Assembly: GCF_001027745.1 (NCBI RefSeq)
Contig: NZ_LECU01000005.1
Span: 248,001 to 312,000 of the forward strand
Origin: Pedobacter sp. BMA
Lineage (GTDB): Bacteria > Bacteroidota > Bacteroidia > Sphingobacteriales > Sphingobacteriaceae
Direction: 5' to 3'
Length of the DNA: 64,000 nt
Positions 25,219 to 35,614 of this stretch are shown here, piece after piece (position 1 is the stretch's first letter; each line of letters begins with the position of its first letter). A program made the position numbers and the translations under genes. The notes beneath the pieces are model-generated. The model was not told the origin of the DNA. It worked only from the letters and a program-made list of their open reading frames with translations, and ran no database searches.

Positions 25219-27846
25219 CTAATCTTTGTCATCCATACCGTTCAAGAATTGTTCCAAAGAATATTCATCGGGATATAAAACTTCTCTGGCCTTACTTCCT
25301 TCAAAAGGGCCTACAATGCCCGCAGCCTCCAGCTGATCAATAATACGCCCGGCACGGTTATAACCAAGTTTCAGCTTACGTTGTATAAGTGAAGTAGAAC
25401 CTTGCTGGTGCATTACGATGAGGCGTGCAGCATCTTCAAAAAACTTATCGCGTTCATTAGGATCAAAATCAGCTTTGCTTCCCTCTCCTGCTTCATCGAT
25501 ATATTCTGGAAGCTGATAAGCATCCGCATAACCGCGCTGATTACCGATAAATTCGGAAATCCTGTCTACCTCTGGTGTATCGACAAACGCACACTGTAGC
25601 CTGATTAAGTCGCTTCCCGTAGACAAAAGCATATCTCCCCGTCCAATCAGCTGATCCGCACCACCACTATCAAGAATGGTCCGTGAATCAATTTTAGAGA
25701 GTACCCTGAAGGCTAACCTTGCAGGGAAGTTGGCTTTGATTGTTCCTGTAATAATATTCACCGAAGGACGCTGGGTAGCCAGAACCAAATGGATACCAAT
25801 AGCACGTGCCAGCTGTGCCAATCGGGCAATTGGCGCCTCCACCTCTTTGCCGGCAGTCATCATCAGATCCGCAAACTCATCTACCACCAGTACAATAAAA
25901 GGTAAAAACCTGTGACCGTTGTTCGGATTAAGTTTACGCTTGATGAATTTATCATTGTACTCCTTTAAATTCCTTACCTGAGCATCTTTTAATAAATCAT
26001 ACCGTTGATCCATTTCAATACACAAAGAGTTCAAAGTATTGACAACTTTTTTGGTATCGGTAATAATTGCATCAGCTTCTCCTGGTAGTTTAGCCAGAAA
26101 ATGGCGCTCTATTCTGTTGAACAGGGTTAACTCCACTTTTTTCGGATCTACCAGTACAAACTTTAACTGGGCGGGGTGCTTTTTAAACAGTAACGATACC
26201 AGAATAGAGTTGATACCAACCGATTTACCCTGGCCTGTAGCACCTGCTACCAGTAAGTGGGGCATTTTGGCCAAATCGGCAATGAAAACCTCATTGCTGA
26301 TAGTTTTACCCAAGGCAATCGGTAAATCCATCGTATTGCTGGTCCATTTTTCTGTATTTAAAATACTGCGCATTGGCACCATTTCCGGATGCTGATTAGG
26401 CACCTCAATACCTATAGTACCTTTTCCTGGCATTGGCGCAATAATACGAATCCCCAAAGCCGCCAGAGAAAGCGCAATATCGTCTTCCAGGTTTTTGATT
26501 TTCGAAATCCTTACCCCCGGAGCAGGAATGATTTCGTATAGTGTAACCGTAGGACCAATGGTTGCTTTAATCTTATCGATTTCGATATTGTAGTGATTAA
26601 GCGTTTCTACAATTTTATTCTTATTGGCCTCCAGTTCCTCTGCATTTACAGAAATTTTATTGGTACCGTAATTTTCAAGTAAATCAATTGTAGGATATTT
26701 ATAACCGGATAAATCCAGTTTTTCATCGTAATTACCAAACTGTTCAACCAGATCATCAGATTTTTTCTCTTCTTCGGTTTTCTCGATCGTAAAATCAGGT
26801 TCCCGCTCTTCTTCTATTGCAGGCTCAACAGTCAGTGGCATCGAAGCCGCTGCGGCAGCTGCAACTGGTATGGATGCCGGAGGAGTGGGTAAAGGTAAAT
26901 TAGTAGCCAACGGAGATAGAACCACAGGAGCAATGACGTCATCCTCAGGTTCTTCTCGATCTTCGAATCTGCCAGGCTTGAGCACCACGTTTTGTTGTTT
27001 ACGATCGTTATTTAAATTGGGCTTATCCCTAACCGGAAATTCTATAGATTCGGAAGGTTCTTCCACTTCCTTATTACGCGCAAATTTCTCCCTCACTTCA
27101 TTTACGTAATCCGGCGTATCATTATCAAGATAAACTTCTTTTTCCTTACGCTCTGGTAGCTTGAAGTCGATATTATAGGCAATGATAAGGATGGTTAAAC
27201 CTGCAAACGCGATTAAGCCAGCAACGCCTGCAGCACCTACCTGTGCAGCTAATAATCTATTGCTCCAAAAGCCAAACTCTCCTTCAACATAATGCGGCGA
27301 TTCTGACCAGAAGCTATGGGCAAATCCTAATGTTAATGAAATAAATAATAAAAAGAAAAAGCTATATCCTAGTGTTTTTGATATGGAAAGAATTTTAACT
27401 TTAAAAAGAAGGCGGTAGCCAATAATAAAAAATGCCAGCACAAATAAGAAAGAGGCAATTCCAAACCACTCGTAAATAAACTGGTGAGACAACAGCGCTC
27501 CAAATTTCCCTAACCAGTTTTGAACAACAGGAATAATTACCCCAGAATTTTTTAATTCTTCCGCGGTTTTGAAAAGATTACCCCAGCCCCCGTTGGCATC
27601 AATAACATAACTTTGATCATCCTGCCACGTGAACAAATAAGAGGTAAAGGCAATTAAAAAATAAAGAGAAAGGATAACAAAAAATAAACCCACTATTTTT
27701 ACTGCACGCCCATCCTGCAAGTCAAAATTTGGCAGGAATTCCCTTTTCTCTTTAGGCTGGCGACTAGAAGACGACCTCCCGGATGCATTTTCGGCACCTT
27801 TTTCTTTGAACGTATTGGTTTTAAACTGGTTTCCCCTTATCGCCAT
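25219..27846 (-). CDS. ftsK: DNA translocase FtsK
   Basis: 875 residues. An N-terminal region with four or five membrane helices (about 50-225), an acidic/proline-rich linker (230-380), then the motor: alpha domain LDLSGYKYPTIDLLENYG, Walker A GATGQGKSVGINS, Walker B IVLVVDEFADLMM, and a C-terminal gamma winged helix (STSLIQRKLKLGYNRAGRIIDQLE) for DNA orientation sequences. It moves chromosome termini through the division septum and activates XerCD. Length is normal for the phylum. Confidence 0.96.
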   Translation of the reverse strand: MAIRGNQFKTNTFKEKGAENASGRSSSSRQPKEKREFLPNFDLQDGRAVKIVGLFFVILSLYFLIAFTSYLFTWQDDQSYVIDANGGWGNLFKTAEELKNSGVIIPVVQNWLGKFGALLSHQFIYEWFGIASFLFVLAFFIIGYRLLFKVKILSISKTLGYSFFFLLFISLTLGFAHSFWSESPHYVEGEFGFWSNRLLAAQVGAAGVAGLIAFAGLTILIIAYNIDFKLPERKEKEVYLDNDTPDYVNEVREKFARNKEVEEPSESIEFPVRDKPNLNNDRKQQNVVLKPGRFEDREEPEDDVIAPVVLSPLATNLPLPTPPASIPVAAAAAASMPLTVEPAIEEEREPDFTIEKTEEEKKSDDLVEQFGNYDEKLDLSGYKYPTIDLLENYGTNKISVNAEELEANKNKIVETLNHYNIEIDKIKATIGPTVTLYEIIPAPGVRISKIKNLEDDIALSLAALGIRIIAPMPGKGTIGIEVPNQHPEMVPMRSILNTEKWTSNTMDLPIALGKTISNEVFIADLAKMPHLLVAGATGQGKSVGINSILVSLLFKKHPAQLKFVLVDPKKVELTLFNRIERHFLAKLPGEADAIITDTKKVVNTLNSLCIEMDQRYDLLKDAQVRNLKEYNDKFIKRKLNPNNGHRFLPFIVLVVDEFADLMMTAGKEVEAPIARLAQLARAIGIHLVLATQRPSVNIITGTIKANFPARLAFRVLSKIDSRTILDSGGADQLIGRGDMLLSTGSDLIRLQCAFVDTPEVDRISEFIGNQRGYADAYQLPEYIDEAGEGSKADFDPNERDKFFEDAARLIVMHQQGSTSLIQRKLKLGYNRAGRIIDQLEAAGIVGPFEGSKAREVLYPDEYSLEQFLNGMDDKD

Positions 27847-27871
27847 TTTCTGTACTGAAATTAATATTTAA

Positions 27872-27879
27872 CAAATATA
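27872..27879 (-). promoter_or_regulatory. -7 promoter box of ftsK
   Basis: TATATTTG on the minus strand, about 25 bp before the ftsK ATG at 27846. The -33 element is unclear. Confidence 0.45.
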
Positions 27880-28013
27880 AAAGATATAGTTTTATTAGTA
27901 CCATAAATAATATATTCCACGGATATTAAACCTTAATGAAGAAAATCAGTCTATTTAGGTACAACACACAAGTTGTACGTTTTGTCAAATGAAACGGATT
28001 TTGTTTTAGGTTT

Positions 28014-28048
28014 ATCCCGTTTTATCCTGCGAGAGGATAAAACGGGAT
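28014..28048. repeat. Orphan 14-bp hairpin between divergent genes
   Basis: Perfect arms ATCCCGTTTTATCC (28014-28027) and GGATAAAACGGGAT (28035-28048) around TGCGAGA. It sits 168 bp from ftsK and 200 bp before the ankyrin gene, both of which point away from it, so no known transcript ends there. No T-run follows directly. The rest of 27880-28247 is AT-rich and I see no gene in it. Confidence 0.7.
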
Positions 28049-28247
28049 TCTTGTTTAAACAGGGTCACTGATTCATTGATGATGATTACTTGCCAATTAT
28101 TAATCCATCCGAAAATGGCATTTATACCAAACACCTCAAATCCTACGTTTAATTTTTCACCCCGAACATCTCAATTATTTACGTTTTTCTTCGCTTTGTT
28201 AATTTTTTATTAATTTAAATCTTTCATTTGAAGAAAAAACTTGATAT

Positions 28248-28901
28248 ATGAGTATAACCCAACTCGAAGAGTACATTGAAACAGGTAATTTACAAGCAGT
28301 AAAAGCAATCTTGGTTCAAAACCCGCGGTTAGCCAATACAAATACATCACACAACATATCACCGTTGCTTTTAGCGTGTTATTATAAGAAACAGGCTATT
28401 GCTGACGTGATTGCCGAATTTACTGATGATTTAACATTATTTGAAGCTTGTGCAGTTGGCAAATTTGATGCTGCTACCCTGCTCATATTTCAGAAACCAG
28501 ATAGCCTGAATGAATTTTCGGAAGATGGTTTTACTCCTCTTGGGTTGGCTTGTTACTTTGGTCACGAAGACCTTGCGAGGTTTCTGGTACTAAAGGGCGC
28601 CGACGTAAACCTGGCCTCAAAAAATGGCTTTAATGTGTTCCCTATTCACTCAGCTGTAGCAGCAAACAACATCAATATTACTAAGATGTTATTAGATGCG
28701 GGCGCCTACCCTAATGTTTGCCAGAAGGCGGGCCTTGCTCCGCTACACAGCGCCGCGCAACTCGGAAATATCGAGCTGATTATACTACTGCTCGAGCATG
28801 GTGCAGAAGTTGGCCTGCGCATGGAAGGTGGAAAATTACCTGCAGATCTGGCAGCAGAAAAAGGCTATAATGAAATCGCAGAAATTTTGCGGGAAGATTA
28901 A
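28248..28901 (+). CDS. Ankyrin-repeat protein
   Basis: 217 residues, with about five ankyrin units; the clearest are EDGFTPLGLACYFGHEDLAR, KNGFNVFPIHSAVAANNI and KAGLAPLHSAAQLGNIELII. No signal peptide, so probably cytosolic and a protein-binding scaffold. It is a single gene, convergent with the pspC-like gene 3 bp away. Partner unknown. Confidence 0.9.
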   Translation: MSITQLEEYIETGNLQAVKAILVQNPRLANTNTSHNISPLLLACYYKKQAIADVIAEFTDDLTLFEACAVGKFDAATLLIFQKPDSLNEFSEDGFTPLGLACYFGHEDLARFLVLKGADVNLASKNGFNVFPIHSAVAANNINITKMLLDAGAYPNVCQKAGLAPLHSAAQLGNIELIILLLEHGAEVGLRMEGGKLPADLAAEKGYNEIAEILRED

Positions 28902-28904
28902 ATG

Positions 28905-29123
28905 TTACTCCCAGATCCTCGACCTCATCCGCTTCATATAAGTCCTGATATCCAGCACAACTGCGGCGAGAAAATAAAATAATATAGGAAAACCTACTGC
29001 CAAAAATGACGAATAGATAAAAAAGAGGCGAACTTTTGCGGTACTCATATTTAACTTATTAGCCAAATACGTAGATACGCCAAAGCTCTGTTGCTCAAAA
29101 TAAGTTATAATTCTCTGAAACAT
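28905..29123 (-). CDS. PspC-domain membrane protein
   Basis: 72 residues from ATG at 29123 (an in-frame ATG at 29144 would add 7). PspC features: FEQQSFGVSTYLANKLNMS, then VRLFFIYSSFLAVGFPILFY, with one or two membrane spans. PspC proteins take part in envelope stress sensing or dimer control. It ends 3 bp from the ankyrin gene. Confidence 0.82.
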   Translation of the reverse strand: MFQRIITYFEQQSFGVSTYLANKLNMSTAKVRLFFIYSSFLAVGFPILFYFLAAVVLDIRTYMKRMRSRIWE

Positions 29124-29238
29124 TTTAAGCTTATTAAATTTCACTAAAAAACAAAACTATCGGAAGCAAAATAACTGGTTATTTATAATAACTAATTTAG
29201 CAATATTATTTGAGTAAAACGTGCAAAGAGATAAGAAA

Positions 29239-29463
29239 TTATTCTAAAATCAATTTTTCAAAATCTTGCCTGTCCTCATGTTTAATGAACAAAATCTGTT
29301 GCTCTTCTAAACCTGTGTATTTCCTCTTCAGTTCATTTTTGAACTTCTCAATGTCTACACCTGCGTTCAGAATTACAGTCAATGCATCTGCATTTCCTCG
29401 TACTTCGATAATTTTATCAGGGTAATGTTCTTTAAGTTCGTGTGGGAATTCCATATTCATCAA
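29239..29463 (-). CDS. Small conserved protein of unknown function
   Basis: 74 residues, no signal or membrane segment, charged, alpha/beta (HELKEHYPDKIIEVRGNADA then VDIEKFKNELKRKYTG). The true start may be the third Met (29457), which is near an internal purine run. It lies 22 bp after the DUF2851 gene on the same strand, so it may be co-transcribed. Not recognised. Confidence 0.6.
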   Translation of the reverse strand: MMNMEFPHELKEHYPDKIIEVRGNADALTVILNAGVDIEKFKNELKRKYTGLEEQQILFIKHEDRQDFEKLILE

Positions 29464-29485
29464 ACCGATTAGAGGTTAGAAAGTT

Positions 29486-30769
29486 TTACGCTTGCTTCAA
29501 TATTTTAATACCAATCCCGCAAGACATGCATTTCTTGTTGTCGCAAAAGTATTTTTTAAGCTGCAAAATTCCCTGAGAAGCAAATGCGTGTTCAATTTTA
29601 ACACCTGCTTCTGCAAATTTATCGGTAATTGCATTGTGTTCGGCCGGGAGACTTTCCAGGAGTATTATTGCCCTGGCAACATAGCGATCCGTTCCGGTGT
29701 GCTTACCATAAGCGAATAAAAACAACGCAACTGTATTCAACAACAGATTGTCGACTGAGGCTTTACCAATCTGTATCCCTACCCGTGCTGTTTCTTTCCT
29801 GAAATGATAGTGCGTAAGCCAATATTCATTTACAGGCAACAACTCAAATAAGGCACGAAGTTCAGTCACGTCCTCCATCTCCATCACTTTCGAAAAAAGA
29901 TGGTTTGCTTTAATAATCAGTGCTGCGAACTGAGCGAGGCGAAGGGAGGGAAAATTTTGCGGACGCATCCTTAAAAATTTCCACATGGAAACTTCAATAG
30001 GCTTTATACCGTATTTGTTTTGCAAAAAACGAAATTCACATTTCAAACGCTTAGGATATTCGTCCTCATAATCATTCTCCAAAAATCCAGATGTACCAAA
30101 AACCAGTGCCTCAATCTGCATTGGGCTATTTTTATGTTTACCTAAAATTTGTTGCGGCAGTGCTTTTGCAAAAAGCTCGAAAGGAACTGCGTTTACTTTG
30201 AAGCCAAAATTACGGGCTAAAAACCTGTAAAATGTTTCATCCCAGTTTCCGTTCAATGCCGCCACAGTTTCCATTACAGCGGCTGTTTTGTTCTCAAAGC
30301 GCTCGATTAAGGTACGCGACAAAAACGAATTGATCACCAGTTGATCTACATTTTTGATCTGTGCAATGCAAGGAAAATCAGTAAGGTTTAGAAAAAGACT
30401 TTCATATCTTGAAATAAGCGAAGCATCGATCAGGTGTTTTAATTCCAGAACAGGCAAAACTGTACCGTCCATCCGTTTGATCACAACGTCATTCTCGTAC
30501 ACCACATGAAGAATGACATTCTCATAGGCAAAATCGCTTTGATGGTTGTGCTTTAGCCAATCTGACGATTTGATATGAATTTCAACATTCCCGGCCCAAA
30601 GCGTATTGCCAATCTGAACCTTAGCATGGCCAAAATCAGGACCTGCATTTCGGTTCAACAAACCCTGGTAAATGATGTTCAGCGACTCTCCGGCACATGT
30701 TTGTAAATCCCGGTTGTTGAACGACCTGAACTGCCATACATAATGAAGAAAGTCTTCCGTAAAATCCAT
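29486..30769 (-). CDS. DUF2851 family protein
   Basis: 427 residues. It matches the DUF2851 layout: a start DFTEDFLHYVWQFRSF, the nuclease-like GPDFGHAKVQIGNTLWAGNV block with E/K residues near 60-80, and a Cys-rich end (YFCDNKKCMSCGIGI). The GPDF-(x)n-GNVEIH pattern has been compared with restriction-like PD-(D/E)XK folds, so a nuclease is possible. No experimental role is known to me. Confidence 0.85.
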   Translation of the reverse strand: MDFTEDFLHYVWQFRSFNNRDLQTCAGESLNIIYQGLLNRNAGPDFGHAKVQIGNTLWAGNVEIHIKSSDWLKHNHQSDFAYENVILHVVYENDVVIKRMDGTVLPVLELKHLIDASLISRYESLFLNLTDFPCIAQIKNVDQLVINSFLSRTLIERFENKTAAVMETVAALNGNWDETFYRFLARNFGFKVNAVPFELFAKALPQQILGKHKNSPMQIEALVFGTSGFLENDYEDEYPKRLKCEFRFLQNKYGIKPIEVSMWKFLRMRPQNFPSLRLAQFAALIIKANHLFSKVMEMEDVTELRALFELLPVNEYWLTHYHFRKETARVGIQIGKASVDNLLLNTVALFLFAYGKHTGTDRYVARAIILLESLPAEHNAITDKFAEAGVKIEHAFASQGILQLKKYFCDNKKCMSCGIGIKILKQA

Positions 30770-30865
30770 TACTGAAGATAAAAATTATTCCCATTAGTTT
30801 TAAAAAAAATCTACTACCAGCTTGGAATAGTGGTTGAAGAAAGGGCAATCAACGATATATCTGAT

Positions 30866-31768
30866 TTATGCGATTTGAGGTTTCTTTTTATAATTGGTGA
30901 TAAAAACACCTGCAATAATCAAAACCGTTGCTACAATTAAATCCATATCAACGTGTTCATCGAGGATGAGCCAACCCAAAAATATAGCAATAACCGTATT
31001 GAAGTAAGTCAGAATTGACACTTCTGATGCCGATACCTTTTTCAATGCATAATGATAACAGAAATAGCCCAGAACTGAACCAAAAATGGCGAGGTAAACT
31101 GCAGCAAAAATGCTTGATGTTTTCCAGGATGACACATCGGCATTTCCGGAAAAGATTAACGCAAGTCCAAACTGCACAATTGCAGAAAATACAAACTGAT
31201 AGAACAGATTTAAAAATATGTATTGAGGCTTTCCGCTGTGTTTTTTTGAATAAATGGTACCAATGGTCCACCCTGAAACTGCCACAACCAAAGATAAAAT
31301 ACCATTGCGGTAATTAGGCTCTAACAGATCGTTGATACCGTCCCTGAATATAAAAACTATCCCAAGAAAGCCAATGAATACGCCGATAAACCCTTTCAAA
31401 CTTGATTTTTGAATTCCAAGGAATACACACCCTAAAAATACCATCAAGGGTGAGGTGGCATTGATTAGCGATGTTAAACCGCTTGGAATGGTTTTCTCTG
31501 CTACCGTGGTCATGCCGTTGGCAACAACAACCATTAGCAGCGACAGTAAAACCTGTCTTTTAAAGGCCGGCCACCCGATCCATTTTAATTCTTTTTGCTT
31601 AATCAAAATAATCAGAATGATTATTGAAGCAATGGTTTGGCGTATGGCGGTAACATACCATGCTGGAATGCTTTCAACGGCCACCCGAATGCCCAGGTAA
31701 GTTGTTCCCCAAATCAGCGCAACGCCGGTTAAGGCAAGTATAAGTTTTAGGTCTATTTTGGGTTTCAT
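30866..31768 (-). CDS. EamA/DMT-family membrane transporter
   Basis: About 300 residues from ATG at 31768 (an upstream ATG at 31801 would add 11). Two EamA halves with ten hydrophobic helices, for example LALTGVALIWGTTYLGIRVA and the second half starting near 150. Family members export metabolites or amino acids. Substrate is not readable. Strand matches pyrF upstream (about 83 bp). Confidence 0.88.
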   Translation of the reverse strand: MKPKIDLKLILALTGVALIWGTTYLGIRVAVESIPAWYVTAIRQTIASIIILIILIKQKELKWIGWPAFKRQVLLSLLMVVVANGMTTVAEKTIPSGLTSLINATSPLMVFLGCVFLGIQKSSLKGFIGVFIGFLGIVFIFRDGINDLLEPNYRNGILSLVVAVSGWTIGTIYSKKHSGKPQYIFLNLFYQFVFSAIVQFGLALIFSGNADVSSWKTSSIFAAVYLAIFGSVLGYFCYHYALKKVSASEVSILTYFNTVIAIFLGWLILDEHVDMDLIVATVLIIAGVFITNYKKKPQIA

Positions 31769-31851
31769 ATTCGGGAGGATTAAAACCAGCTTAGCTGACA
31801 AGGTATCACATCCTAAAGAGCCCGCCCTTTAAGATAAGATTTGCATAAAAT

Positions 31852-32682
31852 TTATAAAAGTCCTGCCGCTGACAATATCGTTTCCATTTCTTTCTGCAGC
31901 TTCAATGCCTCTTCTCTTGCCTTTTCTGCAAAGTCTTCACCTTTACCCGCATAAATAATGCCTCTGGAGGAATTGATCAATAATCCGCATTGGGCATTAA
32001 GTCCGTATTTACAAACCTCCTGCAAGTCGCCCCCCTGTGCACCTACGCCAGGTACAAGCAAAAAATGATCAGGGGCAAGTTTACGCACATCAGCGAAAGC
32101 CGCCCCGCGGGTGGCGCCTACCACGTACATCATTTGCTCATTGGTAGCCCACTGTTGTGATGTTTTTAACACCTTTTCAAAAAGTTTGTCACCTTCTATT
32201 TCCTGTAACTGGAAGTCAGCGTGGCCTGTGTTGGAAGTAAGCGCTAAAAGAATTACCCATTTATCATTAAAAGTTAAAAATGGAGTGACCGAATCGCTGC
32301 CCATGTACGGCGCAACGGTTACTGAATCGAAGCTCATTTCAGATGATTTTTCGTTGAAAAAAGTTTCAGCATACATGGCCGAAGTGTTTCCAATATCTCC
32401 ACGCTTGGCATCGGCAATAGAAAAGGTATCTTGTGGAATATATTTCCAGGTTTCAATCAATGTTTCCCAACCCTTTTTCCCGTAACACTCATAAAATGCA
32501 GTGTTTGGTTTATACGCCACACACAAATCTTTTGTTGCATCAATAATTTGTTTATTGAATTCCAAAATCGGATTTTCGTACTTCAACAGGTGCTGAGGGA
32601 TTTTATCAAGCGATGAATCTAGTCCAACACATAAAAAAGAACGTTTTTTTTGAATCTGCTCGAAAAGTTGTTGTTTGGTCAT
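31852..32682 (-). CDS. pyrF: Orotidine-5'-phosphate decarboxylase
   Basis: 276 residues from ATG at 32682 (in-frame ATG at 32703 would add 7). Type 2 Pyr[29 protein letters not shown], and the catalytic [16 protein letters not shown] with Lys/Asp. A late [15 protein letters not shown] and SSRGIIYAG bind phosphate. It makes UMP from OMP in pyrimidine synthesis. Confidence 0.93.
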   Translation of the reverse strand: MTKQQLFEQIQKKRSFLCVGLDSSLDKIPQHLLKYENPILEFNKQIIDATKDLCVAYKPNTAFYECYGKKGWETLIETWKYIPQDTFSIADAKRGDIGNTSAMYAETFFNEKSSEMSFDSVTVAPYMGSDSVTPFLTFNDKWVILLALTSNTGHADFQLQEIEGDKLFEKVLKTSQQWATNEQMMYVVGATRGAAFADVRKLAPDHFLLVPGVGAQGGDLQEVCKYGLNAQCGLLINSSRGIIYAGKGEDFAEKAREEALKLQKEMETILSAAGLL

Positions 32683-33104
32683 ATAACGGCTTATTTGCTG
32701 CAAATATGAGGTTTTTAAAGTTTTTTGAACGAGTAAATTATCCTCACTTGAATTATTTTTATAAACAATTTAAACTTTTTCTTGCGGATTACGTTTCAAA
32801 TACATACAATTGCAACATAATTTCTCAACCGTTTATCTGAATATCCCAGAAAAATTTTATCAAGACTTGTTTTTTGTTACCATTTTTTAAAACGATTTTA
32901 TCGTTTTCATTCAGCATGTAAACAATTATGAAACCATTTTGAGTATACGAATTAACAAACTCAGCTCGTTTTATAATCCTAAAGATTTTATAGACAACGA
33001 AACCGCAGAGCCTACGCCAACACAAATATTTTAGGTCTATGCATTTATGGCAGGAAATATCCGCCATAGCAAATGAAAAATTTCTTGAAACATATATATT
33101 TAGA

Positions 33105-34808
33105 ATGTTTAGCAAAACAGAATTAAATGATAAGCTTACTCCAGAGTTACGCGAGCTAGCAAAAAACTATGGCATCGAGGGTGCCGACTCCCTAAGAAAA
33201 ATAGACCTTGTTGAAGTACTTTTGCACCAGCAGGAAATTATAAGTGCTGCCAGTGCCGGAGCAGGTGCCGATCCCTATTCGGATGCTACGCCAACTGAAA
33301 CGGAAGCAGCACCAATAGCAAAAACAAAATCTGTTAAAGCCGACAAAACCCAGAAAGTTGCCGCCGCTGCTACAGACGAAAAGCCTGTAAAAAAACGAGC
33401 CAGACTTACTAAAAGCGATTCGCCTGCCCCAGTGGAAAGAAAAAGCGACTCGATTACATTGTTCGACGAGCCACACCGCCAGCCGGAACGGGTTGTTGAA
33501 CAGGAAGAAGTAAGCAGCAAACCAATTTCAGCACTGATCGAGGAATCGGCAGAAGTTTTGCCTCCCGCTCCGAAACAAAAACCTGAGCAAAAAGAAAAAC
33601 AGGAAAAAGCGCCCCGTGAGGATAACCGCCAGCAAAAACAACCCGGAGGTGGCAATCATCATAAAACTGAAAACAGCTACTCTAACCTTGATTTTGACAA
33701 TGTAATCACCAACGAAGGTGTTTTAGAAATCATGCCCGATGGATATGGTTTCCTTCGCTCGGCAGATTATAACTACCTGACCTCCCCGGATGATATTTAC
33801 GTATCTCAATCTCAGATTAAACTTTTTGGTTTAAAAACAGGTGATACTGTAAAAGGAAGTATCCGTCCTCCGAAAGAAGGTGAAAAATATTTCCCACTGG
33901 TTCGTGTTGAAACAATCAATGGCAGAATCCCTGCAGAAGTTCGCGACCGTGTTCCTTTTGATTACCTGACACCACTTTTCCCAACTGAAAAATTAAACCT
34001 GTTTACGGATAACAGTAACTACTCAACCCGTATCATGGATTTGTTTACACCAATTGGTAAAGGACAACGTGGTCTGATTGTAGCACAACCTAAAACGGGT
34101 AAAACCAACCTGCTTAAAGAAGTTGCCAATGCAATCGCTAAAAACCATCCTGAGGTTTATTTGATTATTCTGTTAATTGATGAGCGTCCGGAAGAGGTTA
34201 CTGATATGGCCCGTAGTGTAAGAGCAGAGGTAATTGCCTCTACTTTCGATGAGCCGGCAGAACGTCACGTTAAAATTGCCAACATTGTGCTGGAGAAATC
34301 TAAGCGTTTAGTGGAAAGCGGACATGATGTGGTTATCCTGCTGGATTCAATTACCCGTTTAGCAAGGGCTTACAATACTACTGCTCCTGCATCAGGTAAG
34401 ATATTATCTGGTGGTGTGGATGCGAATGCATTACATAAACCGAAACGCTTCTTCGGAGCGGCACGTAACATTGAAAATGGTGGCTCGTTAACCATATTGG
34501 CAACAGCATTAACCGACACCGGTTCTAAAATGGATGAGGTAATTTTCGAAGAATTTAAAGGTACAGGTAACATGGAGTTACAATTAGACCGTAAATTATC
34601 GAACAAACGTATCTTCCCTGCTATTGACATTACTGCTTCGAGCACACGCCGTGACGACTTATTATTGGATAGAGATATTTTACAACGTGTTTGGATCTTA
34701 CGCAATCACCTTGCGGATATGAACAGTCAGGAAGCCATGGAATTCGTACAAGCTCAAATAAAAGGTACAAAGAGCAACGAAGAATTCTTAATTTCGATGA
34801 ACAGTTAA
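33105..34808 (+). CDS. rho: Transcription termination factor Rho with long disordered insertion
   Basis: 567 residues from ATG at 33105; the ATG at 33039 is less likely because the family start is [15 protein letters not shown]. The N-terminal Rho_N helix bundle is followed by about 165 residues of charged, low-complexity sequence (about 45-205), then the OSB-fold RNA-binding domain ([15 protein letters not shown]) and the hexameric ATPase: Walker [41 protein letters not shown]. In other Bacteroidota this insertion drives phase separation. Confidence 0.93.
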   Translation: MFSKTELNDKLTPELRELAKNYGIEGADSLRKIDLVEVLLHQQEIISAASAGAGADPYSDATPTETEAAPIAKTKSVKADKTQKVAAAATDEKPVKKRARLTKSDSPAPVERKSDSITLFDEPHRQPERVVEQEEVSSKPISALIEESAEVLPPAPKQKPEQKEKQEKAPREDNRQQKQPGGGNHHKTENSYSNLDFDNVITNEGVLEIMPDGYGFLRSADYNYLTSPDDIYVSQSQIKLFGLKTGDTVKGSIRPPKEGEKYFPLVRVETINGRIPAEVRDRVPFDYLTPLFPTEKLNLFTDNSNYSTRIMDLFTPIGKGQRGLIVAQPKTGKTNLLKEVANAIAKNHPEVYLIILLIDERPEEVTDMARSVRAEVIASTFDEPAERHVKIANIVLEKSKRLVESGHDVVILLDSITRLARAYNTTAPASGKILSGGVDANALHKPKRFFGAARNIENGGSLTILATALTDTGSKMDEVIFEEFKGTGNMELQLDRKLSNKRIFPAIDITASSTRRDDLLLDRDILQRVWILRNHLADMNSQEAMEFVQAQIKGTKSNEEFLISMNS

Positions 34809-34820
34809 TATTATGTAGAA

Positions 34821-34866
34821 TGGAAGATGGGGAATAGAAAGTTTTTCTTCCTGTCCCCATCTTCCA
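34821..34866. repeat. Intergenic inverted repeat after rho
   Basis: TGGAAGATGGGGA (34821-34833) pairs with TCCCCATCTTCCA (34854-34866). The loop holds GTTTTTCTTCCTG. A 13-bp stem just after the rho stop could end or protect the transcript. It resembles the element at 38332. Confidence 0.7.
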
Positions 34867-34885
34867 TATTCGATCTTCCGTTTTT

Positions 34886-35575
34886 ATGAAAAAGCATCTT
34901 CCTAACGCAATTACCTGTGCAAACCTGTTTTCTGGTTGCATCGGAATCGTTCTTGCATTTAAAGGTGAACTACAAGCCGCAGCCTATTTTGTAATCCTTT
35001 CGGGGATTTTTGATTTTTTCGACGGAATGGTAGCCCGCCTGCTGAACGTAAAATCGGCAATAGGAAAAGATCTCGACTCCCTTGCCGATATGGTAAGTTT
35101 CGGTTTTTTGCCAGGGGTACTGATGTTCCAGCTACTGAAGGCAAGTGATTATTCATCCCCATATCTACCCTACCTCGGATTTGTGATAACCGTTTTTTCA
35201 GCTTTAAGATTAGCCAAGTTTAATAACGATACCAGGCAATTGGAAGACTTCATCGGTTTGAATACGCCTATGAATACTTTATTTATCAGCTCATTGTCGT
35301 TCATTGCAGATGATTATCCACAGATTGTCAGTTCTTCGTTATTACTCCTCGCCATCACGGCCATAACAAGCTTTTTGCTGATCAGTGAGATCAGGATTTT
35401 CTCCTTAAAATTTTCAAACCTGAGCTGGGAGAAAAATAAAATTAAATTTATCTTTTTAATCCTATCGGCCATTTTAATTGCTGTGCTAAAATTTGTGGCT
35501 GTGCCTTTTATTCTGGTAATCTACATTTGCTTTTCATTTTTACATTTCAGAGGAAGCAAAATACCTGCTGAATAG
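34886..35575 (+). CDS. pssA: CDP-diacylglycerol-serine O-phosphatidyltransferase
   Basis: 229 residues, 6-8 membrane helices. The CDP-alcohol phosphotransferase signature DGMVARLLNVKSAIGKDLDSLAD... fits DGxxAR-x8-G-x3-D-x3-D at about residues 49-71. With an opening NAITCANLFSGCIGI, this is the membrane PssA type that makes phosphatidylserine, precursor of phosphatidylethanolamine. No psd gene is visible here. It follows rho by 77 bp. Confidence 0.92.
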   Translation: MKKHLPNAITCANLFSGCIGIVLAFKGELQAAAYFVILSGIFDFFDGMVARLLNVKSAIGKDLDSLADMVSFGFLPGVLMFQLLKASDYSSPYLPYLGFVITVFSALRLAKFNNDTRQLEDFIGLNTPMNTLFISSLSFIADDYPQIVSSSLLLLAITAITSFLLISEIRIFSLKFSNLSWEKNKIKFIFLILSAILIAVLKFVAVPFILVIYICFSFLHFRGSKIPAE

Positions 35576-35614
35576 TAAAGGAAACTCACGACAAAAGATC
35601 TCTGTAAAACAATT

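Noticed and set aside
33039-33104. Earlier ATG for rho
   Set aside because: The family begins with the MFSKTEL-type segment at 33105; the extra 22 residues have no counterpart.
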